DNA of 64,000 bases from Alectoria sarmentosa (Eukaryota > Ascomycota > Lecanoromycetes > Lecanorales > Parmeliaceae): the NCBI GenBank assembly GCA_009733775.1, contig WOGZ01000087.1, positions 1-64,000 of the forward strand. Reading direction: 5' to 3'. Positions 1-13,202 of this stretch are shown here, one piece after another; the first letter of the stretch is position 1; each line of letters opens with the position of its first letter. A program made the position numbers and the translations under genes. The notes under the pieces are model-generated. The model was not told the DNA's origin, did not search any database, and worked only from the letters and a program-made list of their open reading frames with translations.

Positions 1-99
1 ATAAAATTAATAAAATTAATAAAATTAATAAAATTAATAAAATTAATAAAATTAATAAAATTAATAAAATTAATAAAATTAATAAAATTAATAAAATTA
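1..99. repeat. 9-bp AT tandem array at window edge
   Basis: About eleven head-to-tail copies of the 9-mer ATAAAATTA run from the first base to about position 99, then decay into AATTAAAATT-like sequence. The copies are essentially identical, unlike the diverged sequence that follows, so the array is younger than its surroundings or is kept uniform by slippage. It probably continues left of the window. It contains no C or G at all. Confidence 0.9.
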
Positions 100-3000
100 A
101 AATTAAAATTAATTTTAATTTTAATTTAATTAGAGTTTAATGCAAGGTAATTTTTATAAAGCATTTTATAAATCGAAAGAAATTGCATTTGCAAAATTGT
201 TAATATTAATACGTCGATATTATCTTACATTTCTTCTTAATATCAAAATTAATGAATTTGTAAAAGTTGTTTTTTTAAATATAAAAATGTCTCATTTGTA
301 ATATAAGAAGATAATTATTAAAATTCGTTAAAGTTATAAAAATTAAAAAACGATAATGTTTGAAATTATAATTAATTTTATTTTTTAATGATTTAATACG
401 ATTAAGATTAATGAAATAATTAATTTTTTTGCGTTTTATATATATAAAGAGCTTAAAAAAAAACTGTTAATTGAATTTAAATTTAATTAATTTAAAACGA
501 TGTTTAAATTTGTTATTCTCGCGGTGAATTTTGAAAATGTGCGCGGAAATGATTTATCGTTTTTTAAATGTAAATGTTTATTGTTAAAGTTTTTGATAAT
601 TAATTCATTGTGTTCGTTTAAATGCGTTTATTTAAATTATTATATTGTAGCGACTCAATAAGCTTTACGAAAAAGATCTTTAAAATTCACGTTTCGTTAA
701 ATATAGTCGACGACACTTTTTTGATATATATAACGCGTTATATATAAAGAAAGAATTCGAATTTTAAACGATTAATTTATATTTTAAACGTATAATATCG
801 CTTGCAATACAAAATCGTCGTAATATTAAAGTCGATATTAACAACTATTAAAAAGATTCATGAAATGCGAATGCGATAAACGACGAAGTGATAAAAGACG
901 ATTATGATTTACAAGAGAATAATTTATAAAAGAATGATCTGTCGAAGAATAATCTGTAAGAATATAATATGAGTTAATTATTTACAATGTAACATTATAC
1001 TTTTGCGAGAGATTTTCATATGTGATATAATATATAAATATGAATATTACGATAGAATTTTGCAAGATATTTTGATATAAAAACGATATAATATATTTCG
1101 AAAGGCGTATTATTTTAATATTATATTTATTGCTACGAGATACTTTTATAAACGTTATTATATATTTATTTTTACATTTATATTATAAAGTGTATAATAA
1201 TGTATATTATTATTATTATAAACTTCTCAATTATTAATACTTTTTATTTAAAACTTATAATAATGCATATAATTATTATTATTATAAACTTTTTAAATAT
1301 TATACGATGTATAAAGAAATTATTTATTGCTTTAAAGAATTTTAATAACTGAAAAGCGATTTAATAGCGGTTTTATAATTGTTAAATAACGACTAAACAG
1401 CGATGTAACAATTTTTTCAAATTATATAATAGCTTCTCGATCGTTGACTATCGAATAAAAAGTTGATATAAAATCATCATTCGATGAATAATCGATGTTT
1501 ATCGAATGTTTATCGAATGATAATTATATATAACGAGCATAATAATAATAACTTATAATTTCGTGTAATTAAATCGATTTTTAACCTTTTAAACATTATT
1601 TTAAAAGTAATAACGTAAAAATTGAAGCTTTTTAAAAAAAAAATTCGATAAAATTGTTATTTGATATTATTATAATAATTATATTTAACATAATTAATAC
1701 AAAAAACGTGATCGAAAAAAAGTTATATCGTGTTATAAATTGTTTTTAAATGTTGTTTATAATGTAAATTTGATTAAAAATCGATCTTTCGTTTTTTAAA
1801 AACGTTAAAATAAATATATAAATGATAATCGCGCTTTGCATTTTATACGTGAATGAAACGATCAAATAATTAATAATGATTTATTATAAGATTATCGAGG
1901 CGATGTTATTATATTAAACGCTATAAGCGCGATATTTTTTACATTTATCGATTAAAGTTATAATGTTAAATTTTAAAGAGTGTAAAATATTGTTAATATC
2001 ACGCTCGTTGAAATTAATAAAATTATTTATATTCGTTTTAATTTTATAATGCTCTTTATTTTCATTTTAATTATTATTTTAATCGTCGTTTTATAAAATA
2101 TTTATTTTAAATATAACGATTTTAATTTTGTTATTATTATAATATTATTTAAATATTTCGTTTTTAAATAACGTCGCATTATATCGATCGCAAATTTAAT
2201 TTATAAAATCGAGATTATATCGTAAAGATTTTATAATATATAAATAACGCGCAATATAATTTGTTAATTTTATTAAAAATTAAATAATTGTTAAAAAAGA
2301 ATTAAAAAACGAATTTGAAAAAAATTGTTAAAGAAGTCGATATCAAAAAAATTATTAATAGATCTCGTAACAGAGGAATTTTTAATATCGATTAAAACAT
2401 TTTTCGATCGTTTAAAAGTGTAAATAACGCGTCGTTAAATGAAAAACAAAACGGTAATCGAGATTAAAAAGAAAAACGCGTTTTAAGAAAATAAAAATCG
2501 ATTGATTTAAAAAAACGACGGTTGTGAGAATTTTTTTTTTTTTTTTTTTTTTTAAAGATTTTTCACGTTTTTTTAAAGCATTATTAATTAATTTTTTGTT
2601 TCGATTGTCGATAAAGAAAAATTCGTTTAAAAAATAACGTTTATACGCATTAATAAAAGCTTTGAAAAAATATTAAAAAACGATTATAATGTCGAGTTCA
2701 TTTAATCACACGTTTTAAAAGAGCATTAATAATAAATATATTTATTTAATGATTAATTAATATATTAATAAAAAAAAAATTGCACGCGGCTCAGCAAATA
2801 AATAATTGAAATTAAAAAAAAATTAACCACTTCGAATAAACGTCGTGCGACTTTAAAATCGATATTTGAATGTTTTTTTATATCGTTAATAATAAGTCGA
2901 TAAACATCATTTTTATATCGTTGAAAAGCGTGAATAAAATATTACAATTCACGAAAATATAAAGAAATTATATATTAAAGAAAATGAAGAACATAAAATG

Positions 3001-6000
3001 TAAGATTTTTACACACAAATTTTTAATAAAGATGTTTAAAAAATTTAAACGTCGTTACTTAAACGCTATTCGAAATAAAAAAATTACTTAATTTTTTAAT
3101 TAATTGCATATATAAATTTAAAATTTTTTAACTTAATTTTATATTATTTCTTTATATATATTAATTATAAATAATAAATATAAAAATAATCGCACGTATA
3201 TTATATATCGTAAAAATATTTAAAAAAGAGAGTTTAATAAAAAATAAATGATAACAGAAATGATTTGCGAAGAAAAAAAAAAAATTATATGTGCGATGTT
3301 TTTTTATATCGCAAAGAGGATTGTGTAAAGCGATTTTATGATAAAGAGAGTATTATAAAGTTTACGAAATAAGTAAATTATTTTTATGATAAATCAAAAT
3401 GTGATAGTGAATTAATAATGTTGATAATAATGAAAAAAGTGAATTTGTTACATCTCGGCGATTATCGAATAACTTAATTAATTAATTAAATTAATTATCA
3501 CATATTCTAAATTATTTTAAAGAGTTATAATTTATCAACCACGACAGCAATAGAAAAAAATTTGCCTTATAAAATTTAAAAAAAGTCATTTTTTCGAGAT
3601 TTTGAACTGAAATTATCTATCGAAACTTATTCGTTGCGAATTAATAGTAGTAATAATAATAATAGTTATTTATAAAAAAAATTTATAAAGCTAAAATCAA
3701 TTCGAGATTTTGAGTTAAAAGTTATATCTTATTAAGTGAATCTCAATCTCGAATGTTATTTCGAGGTCTTTTTTCGAATTTAAAATTATCTTCGAATGTT
3801 GAATATCTATCAACTTCGTCGACGATTTAAAAGAATTTTTTTTAATTTCGCAGTTCTCGAGGAAATCGCTTTATTTTAATATTCTTTTCTTCTTAAATCG
3901 AGTCTTTATTAAGTTTTATAATTATTATTTTAAACACGCAATATACATAAAATCGCTTATAAAATATTCGTTATACGCGATGCCTCCGAGAATGCTTGAA
4001 AAAATTATATTTCTTTTTATTAATTCGACCCTGAACGCTCGTTAAAAACAAAAATCAAAACTTTTTAAAATTTTCTATCTCTTTATCATATTTCAATCCC
4101 TTTATTCGTTCGTCTCTTAAAAACAATAATAAAAATAATAATTATAACGTTTACATTCGATGATAACTTTAATTTTTAACGAATATTAAAAATGATTTTT
4201 TTAACGTATTTTTGCAATCTTAAAAAATTCGTTATTTGAATTAATATTAAAATACATTAATTGCGATTTTTTTAAAATGCTTCTCGAAGCGTTTATTTTT
4301 TATTATTATTATCTTGCATTATTTTTTTATTTTATCGATATCGAAAAATATTGTGATAATCTTTTTATTCGCATAATAAAATTAATAATAATAATAATTC
4401 GAATAAGATTTTTTAAAAACACGTTGAGGTTAATTTTTTTATTTTTAATTTAAAATATGATTTTTTATAATTTTTGATATAATTTGTAATATAATAATAT
4501 ATAATTTTTTATTTCGATTTCTTATTTATAAAAACATTGCGATTTATTTTAAAATATAATATTAATAATAATTAAAAAGTCATTTAAATTTATATATTTC
4601 ATTTTCATTTATATAAATATTGCGTTTTTGATTTTGTTTAAAATCTCATATTTATTAAACATTCGACGATTTAAAATAAATTACAATTTTCTTATTAATT
4701 TTTTAATTTATTTAAAATCTGTGAGATCGTTTTAGATTTAATTTTATTTATTTATTATTTAAGATTAATGCGTTGTTTATTACGATATAATAAACGATAA
4801 TAAATCAAAAGAAATGAAAACTTTAAGATTTTTATTATCGTTTTTTCATTATTCGATAATTCTTTTAATCGTCAAATCGATTTCTTCGTTTTTTGATATT
4901 TTATAATAAATTGAAATTCAATAAATTTCGATTTAACGCTTTAAAGTTTTAAAAAGACGAATAATTTTTATTAATATATATTAATTCGATCGATATTGTG
5001 AATAATAAACATTACGAATAATTAATTAATTATTTATATAAATGATGATCGATCGCGTGTTTTCAAATTTTGTAAATTTTTTAAAGGTTTTTAAAGCGAG
5101 AAACAATTTGTAAAATTTTTTAAAATAAATAATAAATTATATATCGAGATCGATATAAGCGATTCATATTATAATAAAAACGTTAAAATCTTTTTAAAAA
5201 GACATCATTCGAATCGCGAATATATTTATTCTTTTATCGATATCGTTATTATTTATATAAATAATGATATAATTGAAAATATCTCGATAAACGATTTAAT
5301 CGTGATTTTTAATAATCGTTTTCGCATCATTAACGATAATAATGTTTAAGGATTTTCATTAAAAAAAATTAATATACGATATATAAGATTTCAAGTCGAC
5401 GAATTTAACGTTATAAATAACTTTATAACGTCTTTAAAATCGTTTTAAAAAATTGAATTTAACATATACGACGTTGAATTTATTATGTTTCATTATTTAT
5501 TTTCTTATTAAAACTTCATTTTTCATTTTTATCGTTTAAAGATAATCGAAAATGAAATTAATAACGATGCGAAATATAACATCGTTTATAATGTTTTTTA
5601 AAACGTATTATATCGATATTAAAAATAATTCAATATTCAAAGCAATTTCGAAGATTATTTTAAAAAAATTCGAGATAATTTTAACGTATCGTTTTTGAAT
5701 TTTTTGCATAAATTTTAAAGTTTTTTATTTTTTTTTTAATATCATAATCGTCGAATAATGAAAATTAAATCGAAACGTAATACGTAAATAAGAGAAATAT
5801 TATTAAAATATAAATTATGCGTAAATTCTTAAAATTTATATCTTAAATAAATTTATTTAAAAGAATTAAAATTAAAATTTTATTATTAAATTTATTTTTC
5901 ATTTTATTAATATAAATATTAAAATATAAACGTTAATTTAAATGCATTTTTAAATGTTTTAAATTATCTTCGATCTTATAAATGACATTTTTAAAATTTA

Positions 6001-9000
6001 AAAAAATGAAATTAAGATTAAAAATGAGAATGAAATGCATAAAATGAAATTTATTTAAATTAAAAATCGAAACATAACTTCTCGCTTAGCGACGATAAAT
6101 AAAATATATTATTTTTATTTTATTAACGCATTTTTCGATTATATTCTCTATTATTAATTATTTAATATTATTTATATATTTTATCTTAAAAGATTTCATT
6201 TCAAAACAAATTAATTTTTCGATTATGTTATTATTATAATAACAATATAACGAGAAAAAAAACGTTTAAATTTAAAAAATATTCGTTCATTAAAAAAAGG
6301 TTTTAAATAAAAGATTTAAAACACAAATTTTGATTTCGCGATCGAAAACGAAATTCGTAATTTAATTAATAATTACATTATTAATTTTACATTTGCGAAA
6401 ATTATAAAACAATCGAAAATAATTAACATTATTAAATGCTTCGCAAACGTTCAAATAAAAAAAATTATATATTCTTTTTTATCGTTATATAAAATAAATT
6501 TCTCGATTAACATATGCAACGCGTATTTTATTGTTATATCCTTTTTTTTTTCGAAATGATTTTCGAAAATAAAAATGTGTTTCGTCGCAAAATAAAATAA
6601 TCGAAAAATTATAATTAACTTGAAAATTTTATCTAACGTGTTAAAAAGTGCGATAAAACGATAATATTTTAAAATAAAATAATTTTTCTTTTCGAGCTTG
6701 CGAAAGATTATCGTGATAAAATTTTTAAAATTTATAAAATAATGTTTTTGTTTTAAACATTCGTTAAAAAATTATATAAATAACTTTTACAAAATTAATA
6801 AATCTTTTTAAAAAACGATATTCGAAATTTCGTTTTTTTTTGCGAAATTTTGAGAGAACGACTTTTAAATCGTTATCGAAATCTTTTTCATTATAATATC
6901 GAAAATTAAAATCGATTTCGAATAAACAAATCTTTTCAAATTATTAAAATCGATTAAAAAAAATCGAAAAAGAATCTCGTCGCGAGAATCGCGGTTTTTT
7001 TTTTTTTTAATATTATTATAATGTTATTAAAACATTTAAAATTAAAAATAAATAACGAAAATAATATTAATCGATTTTTCGCTTAACTGAATAATTTATA
7101 AACTTTGTTTATGTCGTTTATTATTTTCGTAAACTTTATACGATAATTTTTTCGTAAATCGAATTTTCATTATCGTTTTCCTTATTTATTATGTGATAAA
7201 CTTTATTCATAAAATTTAATCGTATAAAAATTATAAAGCTTTAATCTCGTTTTGACGTTTTGAAAATGTTATTTTGATTTTTTAACTTTAACGAAGACGA
7301 TTTTAAATTTTTTGATATATTCAAAGTTTTGAAATTTTTTTATTTTTATTTTTAAAAACAGATAAAAAAAAGAAATGTAAATGATTTTAATAATTATTAA
7401 AAAATAATAATTGAATCCTTCGAGCGTGATTTCTCGAAGGATTTGAAATATTTAAAACGTAAATTCGTTATTAAACATTTTCTAATTTATTTTAATATAA
7501 TTATATTTTTTTAAAAAATTTATTTTTATAATCGCGACGTTTATTTCGATTTTAATCGAATAATAATTCAACGTAACGTTTAAATCGTTTTTTATTTAAC
7601 ATTTAATAATTCGATTATTAAGATCTTTTATTGTGAAATAAAGATTTAAAATATAAAATTTCGAATTTGATATCTCATAAATTCTCGTATTTTTGAAAAA
7701 ATATTAAATAAATTAAAATTCATTTATATTTTTTAACAATTTATATATCTTAAAATTAACGTTAACGTAAATTTTTTTTTAAACGAAATAATAAATGTTG
7801 AAATCGTCAATAACGATCGTTTCGATTAATTTGTCAAAAATTAAATAATGAAAACGATCATCGTTATCGAGAACTTTTTTTAATAATTCGAATTTTTTTT
7901 GAAATGATTCGTTCTCGAAATGTTGATATCGGTTTTTTTTATATTTCGAAAAAAGAAGATTATACACGTTGATTATTCGAATAAAAATCTCGTTTTCAAT
8001 TTAAGACGTGTTTAATTGAAATTTTAAAGTTAACAAATTTTTAATAAAGAAAACGTTGAATTAAATAATGATTATTAAAAAGATATTTTTATATATAAAA
8101 ACATATATTTTGAATTTATCGTCGTCGAATTTTATCGTCTCGAGATAACATAAATTATAAAAGATTTTAATTAAATAATATATGATAATCATTCATATAT
8201 TAATTTAAATTTTTTGAATAATTATAATATCGTAATCGCATATAATGAGATTACGAAAAAAATTAATTATAATTAAATTTTTTGATTTATAATAATTATA
8301 AAAAATAATTCTTAATTTTCTCTCTTTTGAAATTGAAATTGTTATTATTATCGTTTTAGAATTTTTATAATTATGAAATTCAACGTTATATAAATGATAA
8401 ATTGATTTTAACGCTATTCTTTTTTTTATTGCGATGATTTTTATCAAAACGAATAAACGAAAATGTTATTATATAAACGATAAGAAAATGAATTATTAAC
8501 GTTAAATAATTGCTATAAAATGAAAATGAAGAAAAATCTTGATCTGAAAAAACGAGAATAATAAGATTTAAATCATAATTATGATATTTATTTTTAAAAA
8601 TAAACAAATTTAATCGAAGATTAAAATTTGAAAATGATGATAATAATAAAAAAAAGAAAAACGATATTTAAGAATTAAGCTTTAAAAATAATGCGTTTAT
8701 ATAAATTAATTCGATGATTTTCAAGATTTTTATATATTCTTTCATTTATTTTATTAATAAGAGTTTTAATTTCGTCTTTTAACGTGCTTTAAACGTTTAT
8801 TGCATTTTTTGATTAAATATAATATTAATAATTCTTTAATTTTAAATAAATAAAATATTATTAACGTTTTCATTATTGTCGTTAATTTCATTTATGTTAA
8901 CGTTATTTATGTTAAAATTTAACGTGTTTGAAAACGCGTCGTTTATAAAATTTTAAGAATTTTCGCTTTTTATTTATCTTTTTAAAAAATGTATTAAAAT

Positions 9001-10520
9001 TTGAAAAATGATATTAATTTCTTTAAAATTAATCATTATCGTAAAATACACGTTAAAATCTAATAAATTAATCTTTTTTTCATTAAAAGATTTAAGAATT
9101 TTAAAGATTTATTTTATAATTTTTTTTTAAGTTTTAATACGCTCATTAACGTTTTTATTGTAAATATTAATCTTTCAAAATTGTTTTAATAATAAAATTT
9201 TTAATGAAATTTATATTAATACGTTTAAAAAAACGTTTTTATATTAAAAGATTTTCATTTTTTTCATTATATTAAAATTGCTCGAATTGTTAATATTGAA
9301 AAAAAAAAATTGTTATATATGCAATTTTGACGATTTTTATACGATTTAACTTTTAAATTTTAAAAGAGAATTAATTTTTGATGATTTAATTAATAATGCA
9401 TTATAAATTCTCTTTTTTTTTTTCGAGCATATTTTTTATTTTGATTTATAATCGTTTTTTTGCAATGATAATAATAAAGTTATTCGATTTAATAATTTTT
9501 ATAATTAATCGCGTTATATCGATAACATTTTACGACGAATTGATAATAATGTTTATTATATTCGTAATTTAAGTAATTATAACATTGTTTTAAATTATGA
9601 TTATATATAAAACGCTCGCAGAGATGAGATTGTTTTTTTTAAAAAATATTTCTCTTTAAAGCGAGGTTCGCGATTTTGAAAAAACGATATGCGATGATAA
9701 TTATTTTATAATTTTTTATAAAATCGTATTTTATTAATTAATTAACGTATTTAATCTTATAAGTTTCGATAATTTTTAAATATATAAAATTAAATTAATC
9801 GAATTTACTCTTAATAACGTTTTAATTCTTTATAATAAATAAATTTATTATTATTATATTAATTGCGTGCATTATTATCGCGAACGTATTAAATATAATC
9901 GAAATTATTATTTCGAAAAATGATAATTATAAATTTCTCTTCGTGAGAAAAGATACGTTTTCGACGTGAAAAATTTCGAATTAAAAATCGTCGCTCGAGA
10001 ATTGTCGCGTTAAATAAATGAAAATTTATAAATTATAATTTTCACGATTATAATTCGAGGGTTTTAAAATAACAATATCGTTATTAATTGCGACGTTGAT
10101 ATCGTTTATTATTTTTTAATTTATAATGTTTTTATGATTTTTTTTGGTGATTTAATTCGTGAGTTTCATCGTAAATCGATATTTAATTAATAAATTTATA
10201 ATAACGACGATGCTCTTTTTCGAAGACTTTTATAAAATAAATTCGTTTATTTTTATTTTTACGATTTTCAATTTAAACGTAAATTTAAATAATTGATTTA
10301 TATATTATTATTATTATCGTTAAATTTCACATTTAAACGCGTTTAAATTCTTCGTCGAAAACATTTTCAAATTTTTTTAATAAAATATCTCGAATGAGAT
10401 CAAAAACTTATCAAATTATTTAACGATGTTATTAATCTTTATTTTATTATTATTTTGTGCGATGCGACGCGCTTTTTATAATAAATGAATATCATGATTT
10501 AATAAGTGAGATAAATAATT
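100..10520. other. AT-rich isochore, probably RIP-degraded repeats
   Basis: About 10.4 kb of very AT-rich DNA in which no open frame longer than about 80 codons survives and no protein family can be recognised. Remaining C and G are strongly concentrated in CpG: 6 of 7 cytosines at 9481-9540 and 6 of 9 at 5281-5340 are followed by G. Long A or T runs occur, such as the poly-T run around 2528-2552. The part around 3,540-4,100 has somewhat more C outside CpG and may be a less degraded fragment. Known biology: repeat-induced point mutation in Pezizomycotina turns C into T in duplicated DNA and leaves AT-rich, gene-free blocks. Inference: this is such a block. Which transposons it came from cannot be told by eye. 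A centromeric or subtelomeric position is possible but not shown. Confidence 0.75.
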
Positions 10521-10890
10521 TCGGCTCGAAAATCTATTTTTCGACGGCGACGACGTGATAGACATCGCGATGAGTTTTCAATAAGCTCAAACGATAACTT
10601 GAAACCTATTTCAAAACTCATAAGCTCTTCGAAGGAATAAACGCGTTCTTGGTTGAGTAATTTTCAAAAAATGGATTCGATCAAAATAGTTGTTCCTGGA
10701 TGTTCGTTGCGAATTAAGTGTGCGGGCTTTTTTGCTACCCGCGTGCCTATCTAACCCACTAGCCCAGCAACATTTGGCTCTAGACAACCCTAACCTTGTT
10801 TGTACCTACATTGCCCGACGACAGTGTTGATTTTCCGCAAGAACGGTAGTATTCGGTAATTTGGTAATTTAATCATTTCATCAATTCCAC
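10521..10890 (+). promoter_or_regulatory. Isochore boundary and PXR1 promoter
   Basis: Base composition changes within about 100 bp from the AT-rich block to normal coding-type DNA, and the PXR1 start codon follows only some 370 bp later. At 10786-10795 lies AACCCTAACC, a telo-box-like sequence 96 bp upstream of the start. Such boxes are known in promoters of ribosome-biogenesis genes in some eukaryotes; a function here is inference. No other element is recognised. Confidence 0.4.
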
Positions 10891-12045
10891 ATGGGACTGG
10901 GTGCTCCTAAAAAGTGAGCAGACTGCAAGGTCATCACTCCTTGCGCACTCCTGGCGACTTGCTAATTTCGGCAGACGGTCAAAGCTCTCGCACGACCCCA
11001 ACAATACGGCCTGGAGTCGATCAGCTACTAAGTACGGCCAGAAGATACTCCAATCCCACGGCTGGTCGCCGGGAGAATTGCTCGGAGCCAGTGGCGCACC
11101 GTACTCAGACCTGCTCTCTGCTGCTAGTGCTTCACATATCAGGATTACTTCTAAGGATGACAACCTGGGTCTAGGTGCAAAGATTGAAGCAGCCAATGAC
11201 AATCATCAAGCTACCGGCCTGGACGTATTTCAGGACCTCCTAGGACGCTTGAATGGCAAAAGCACAACTGATCTAAAAACGGATACAATACACAGGTCAA
11301 ACTTGAGATGCTCCGCATACATCGATCAACGTTGGGGGAAATTTCGGTTTATCAGTGGTGGGTTTTTGGTCGGAGCCGACTTGTGGGACACTGTGAAGGG
11401 TAAGCAGGAGACCCTCGATACCTTTCAGCATACGCAAAGTCGCTATCCTGAAAACGGAACGATGCCGGAAGCACATAGAGCACAGGATGTAAGGTCAGAA
11501 ACGTCCAAGCGCAAGAAACACAAGAAGCGGAAGACCTCTGCAGATGATCACTGTCTGAAGGAGACTAGCAGCGGAGTCAACTGGAGTGTAGGAGTGGCCA
11601 AACCGCCGAGAAATCCTCGGGTAGAACGAGAGCTGGACACTGATATATCTCCCAAGGACGTGTACGATCAGGTTCGAATGGGCAAAGTCAGGAGGCATGC
11701 GGAGAAGCCAGAACGCAAGCTCAAACGCCGGACAAAAAGACATGCAAGGCATTCATCGAGAGTGCAGGAGCAGTCTATCTTGCCATCGCCAGACCGCATC
11801 CGACTTCCGGACACAAGTATTGGAGAGGTTGCATTAACATCACATCCTCTTCGTGAGACCAACGCCTCTACCCAGGTATCAAAAGGATTTGGGGCCGGCA
11901 GACTTTCTGTACGCCACCGGTACATCCAGCACAAGAAGATGTGCATGATGGATAGCAAAGCGTTGAACGAAGTATGTAGAGGTTGGCCTGTTTGGAGAGA
12001 TTCTGAGTGGCTGACTACTCGCAGATATTGATGGTCAAAGCATAG
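10891..12045 (+). CDS. PXR1: PXR1/PinX1-type G-patch protein
   Basis: Nucleolar G-patch protein that in yeast works with the helicase Prp43 in pre-rRNA and snoRNA processing and inhibits telomerase. My model has three exons, 10891-10913, 10975-11971 and 12025-12045, giving 346 residues. The first exon encodes MGLGAPKK. Its 61-nt intron (GTGAGC..CTAAT..CAG) joins it in frame to RSKLSHDPNNTAW, the usual start of the family. The G-patch follows (SATKYGQKILQSHGW..GLGAKI). The protein then has a conserved GLDVFQDLLGRLNGK stretch, lysine-rich KRKKHKKRK and a basic tail. The last 21-nt exon replaces a read-through end with ILMVKA, the typical PXR1 C-terminus. Without these introns the frame would start at a non-ATG codon and end in unrelated residues. 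The gene stands only some 370 bp from the AT-rich block and looks intact. Confidence 0.93.
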
Positions 12046-13202
12046 CGTATACCCATGTTTGCATCCATCTTTTGCGAATAGAGCGAGCGGCTTTGCAACC
12101 TTTTCTTGGATTGCTGCAGACCACATAGAAATTGGAAAGGAGGCACGTAGCGTTTGCTTCGTTGTGAAGAGAAGATTTTTGATATTCTCCATAGACAAGG
12201 CACTAAAGTATGTATGGTTCTCTCTCTCTCTCTCTCTCAAAATCATACTGCGGACCAGGCGTTAAAGGCCTAGAGTTGTGTCCACTCCCATCATTAGTCG
12301 AGTCTAAAACCTCCCTACGTCGAATTCACGATAAATAAGCCAAGGACGTATTCGACCGCTGGTTACCCCGCAGGATCCTGGAAACCCGAAAGCAGTAGGT
12401 AGTAGAAATCACTCAATATGTAGAGAACCAGAGACGACTATCGACGTGACATCAGCACTACCCCTATCTCCCTCAGCGCACACTGTAATAAATAGCACTT
12501 CATTTCTTGAGAGGATCTTCGTTAACCAAGTTTATAATCGTGAATCGAGGATATTCGCTCCGCGTGGCTTCTCACGTACGTATCACGATTTTCAGCCGCA
12601 GCACAGCGTATCAACAATAGACTGGAAATATTTTTCTCGTATTTCTCTCAGGATGTAGATTTAGGAATGTAGAATCGTTTAATGTGGATTCGTAGATTAA
12701 ACGTGTTGTGTGAACGCGTGCCTGGTGGAATCGAGCGACGTGCCCCCGTAGGATTCGAATCTTCACTGCAGCTGTATCGAGTACAGGTCTGCAGCACCAG
12801 TAGAACATGTACATAGCAGTATCTGTCAAACATCCCTGTCAAGCTATGTATTTAGTAGCCTCCCTCACTCCTTAAAGTAGTCAAAGTCTCCTTGTATTGA
12901 AAAGCCAGCTAAGCCTAGACAGCCTAATAAATTGCGTAACTGCGCGCCCTCATTCTTAACTTAAGTTTTAGCACTTCCCCGCAAAATACATCGACGATCA
13001 TCAATCCATCCCAATCCCCTTGCTTCCAACCATCCATAGGGTGTGATTCTCCACCGTCCAAGTTTCCATCCATTCCATTACCACTCCATCCTCCATTCCA
13101 TCCAATCTTCGCCCGGCCGTCAAACAAAGAAACAGTCCAGAACTTTCTCGTAATCGACAGCTGCCTCATTTTATTAATACGTCAACTCAGACATTATTCC
13201 AA
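12046..13202. other. Intergenic, no gene seen
   Basis: This 1.16-kb stretch between two co-directional genes holds only short, unconvincing frames. A TC dinucleotide run lies at about 12221-12238. The last 250 bp are pyrimidine-rich on the plus strand, as expected for the leader of the next gene. A GGATTCGAATC motif at 12751-12761 resembles a tRNA B box, but no cloverleaf can be drawn around it. Confidence 0.6.

Noticed and set aside
7779..8607. Small open frames in the AT block
   Set aside because: They consist of Ile/Asn/Lys/Phe/Tyr-rich chance translations of AT-rich DNA, shorter than 85 codons, with no domain.
10914..11174. Alternative frame beginning MSRLQGHHSLRTPGD inside PXR1
   Set aside because: It overlaps PXR1 intron 1 and exon 2 in another frame and has no domain; PXR1 conservation decides the frame.
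12740..12800. Possible tRNA around GGATTCGAATC (12751-12761)
   Set aside because: No T-arm stem, acceptor stem or A box could be paired on either strand; only the B-box-like core matches.
13020..13060. CCATAGGGTGTG resembling a dispersed fungal 5S rRNA start
   Set aside because: Only about 12 bases match; the following conserved 5S segments are missing.
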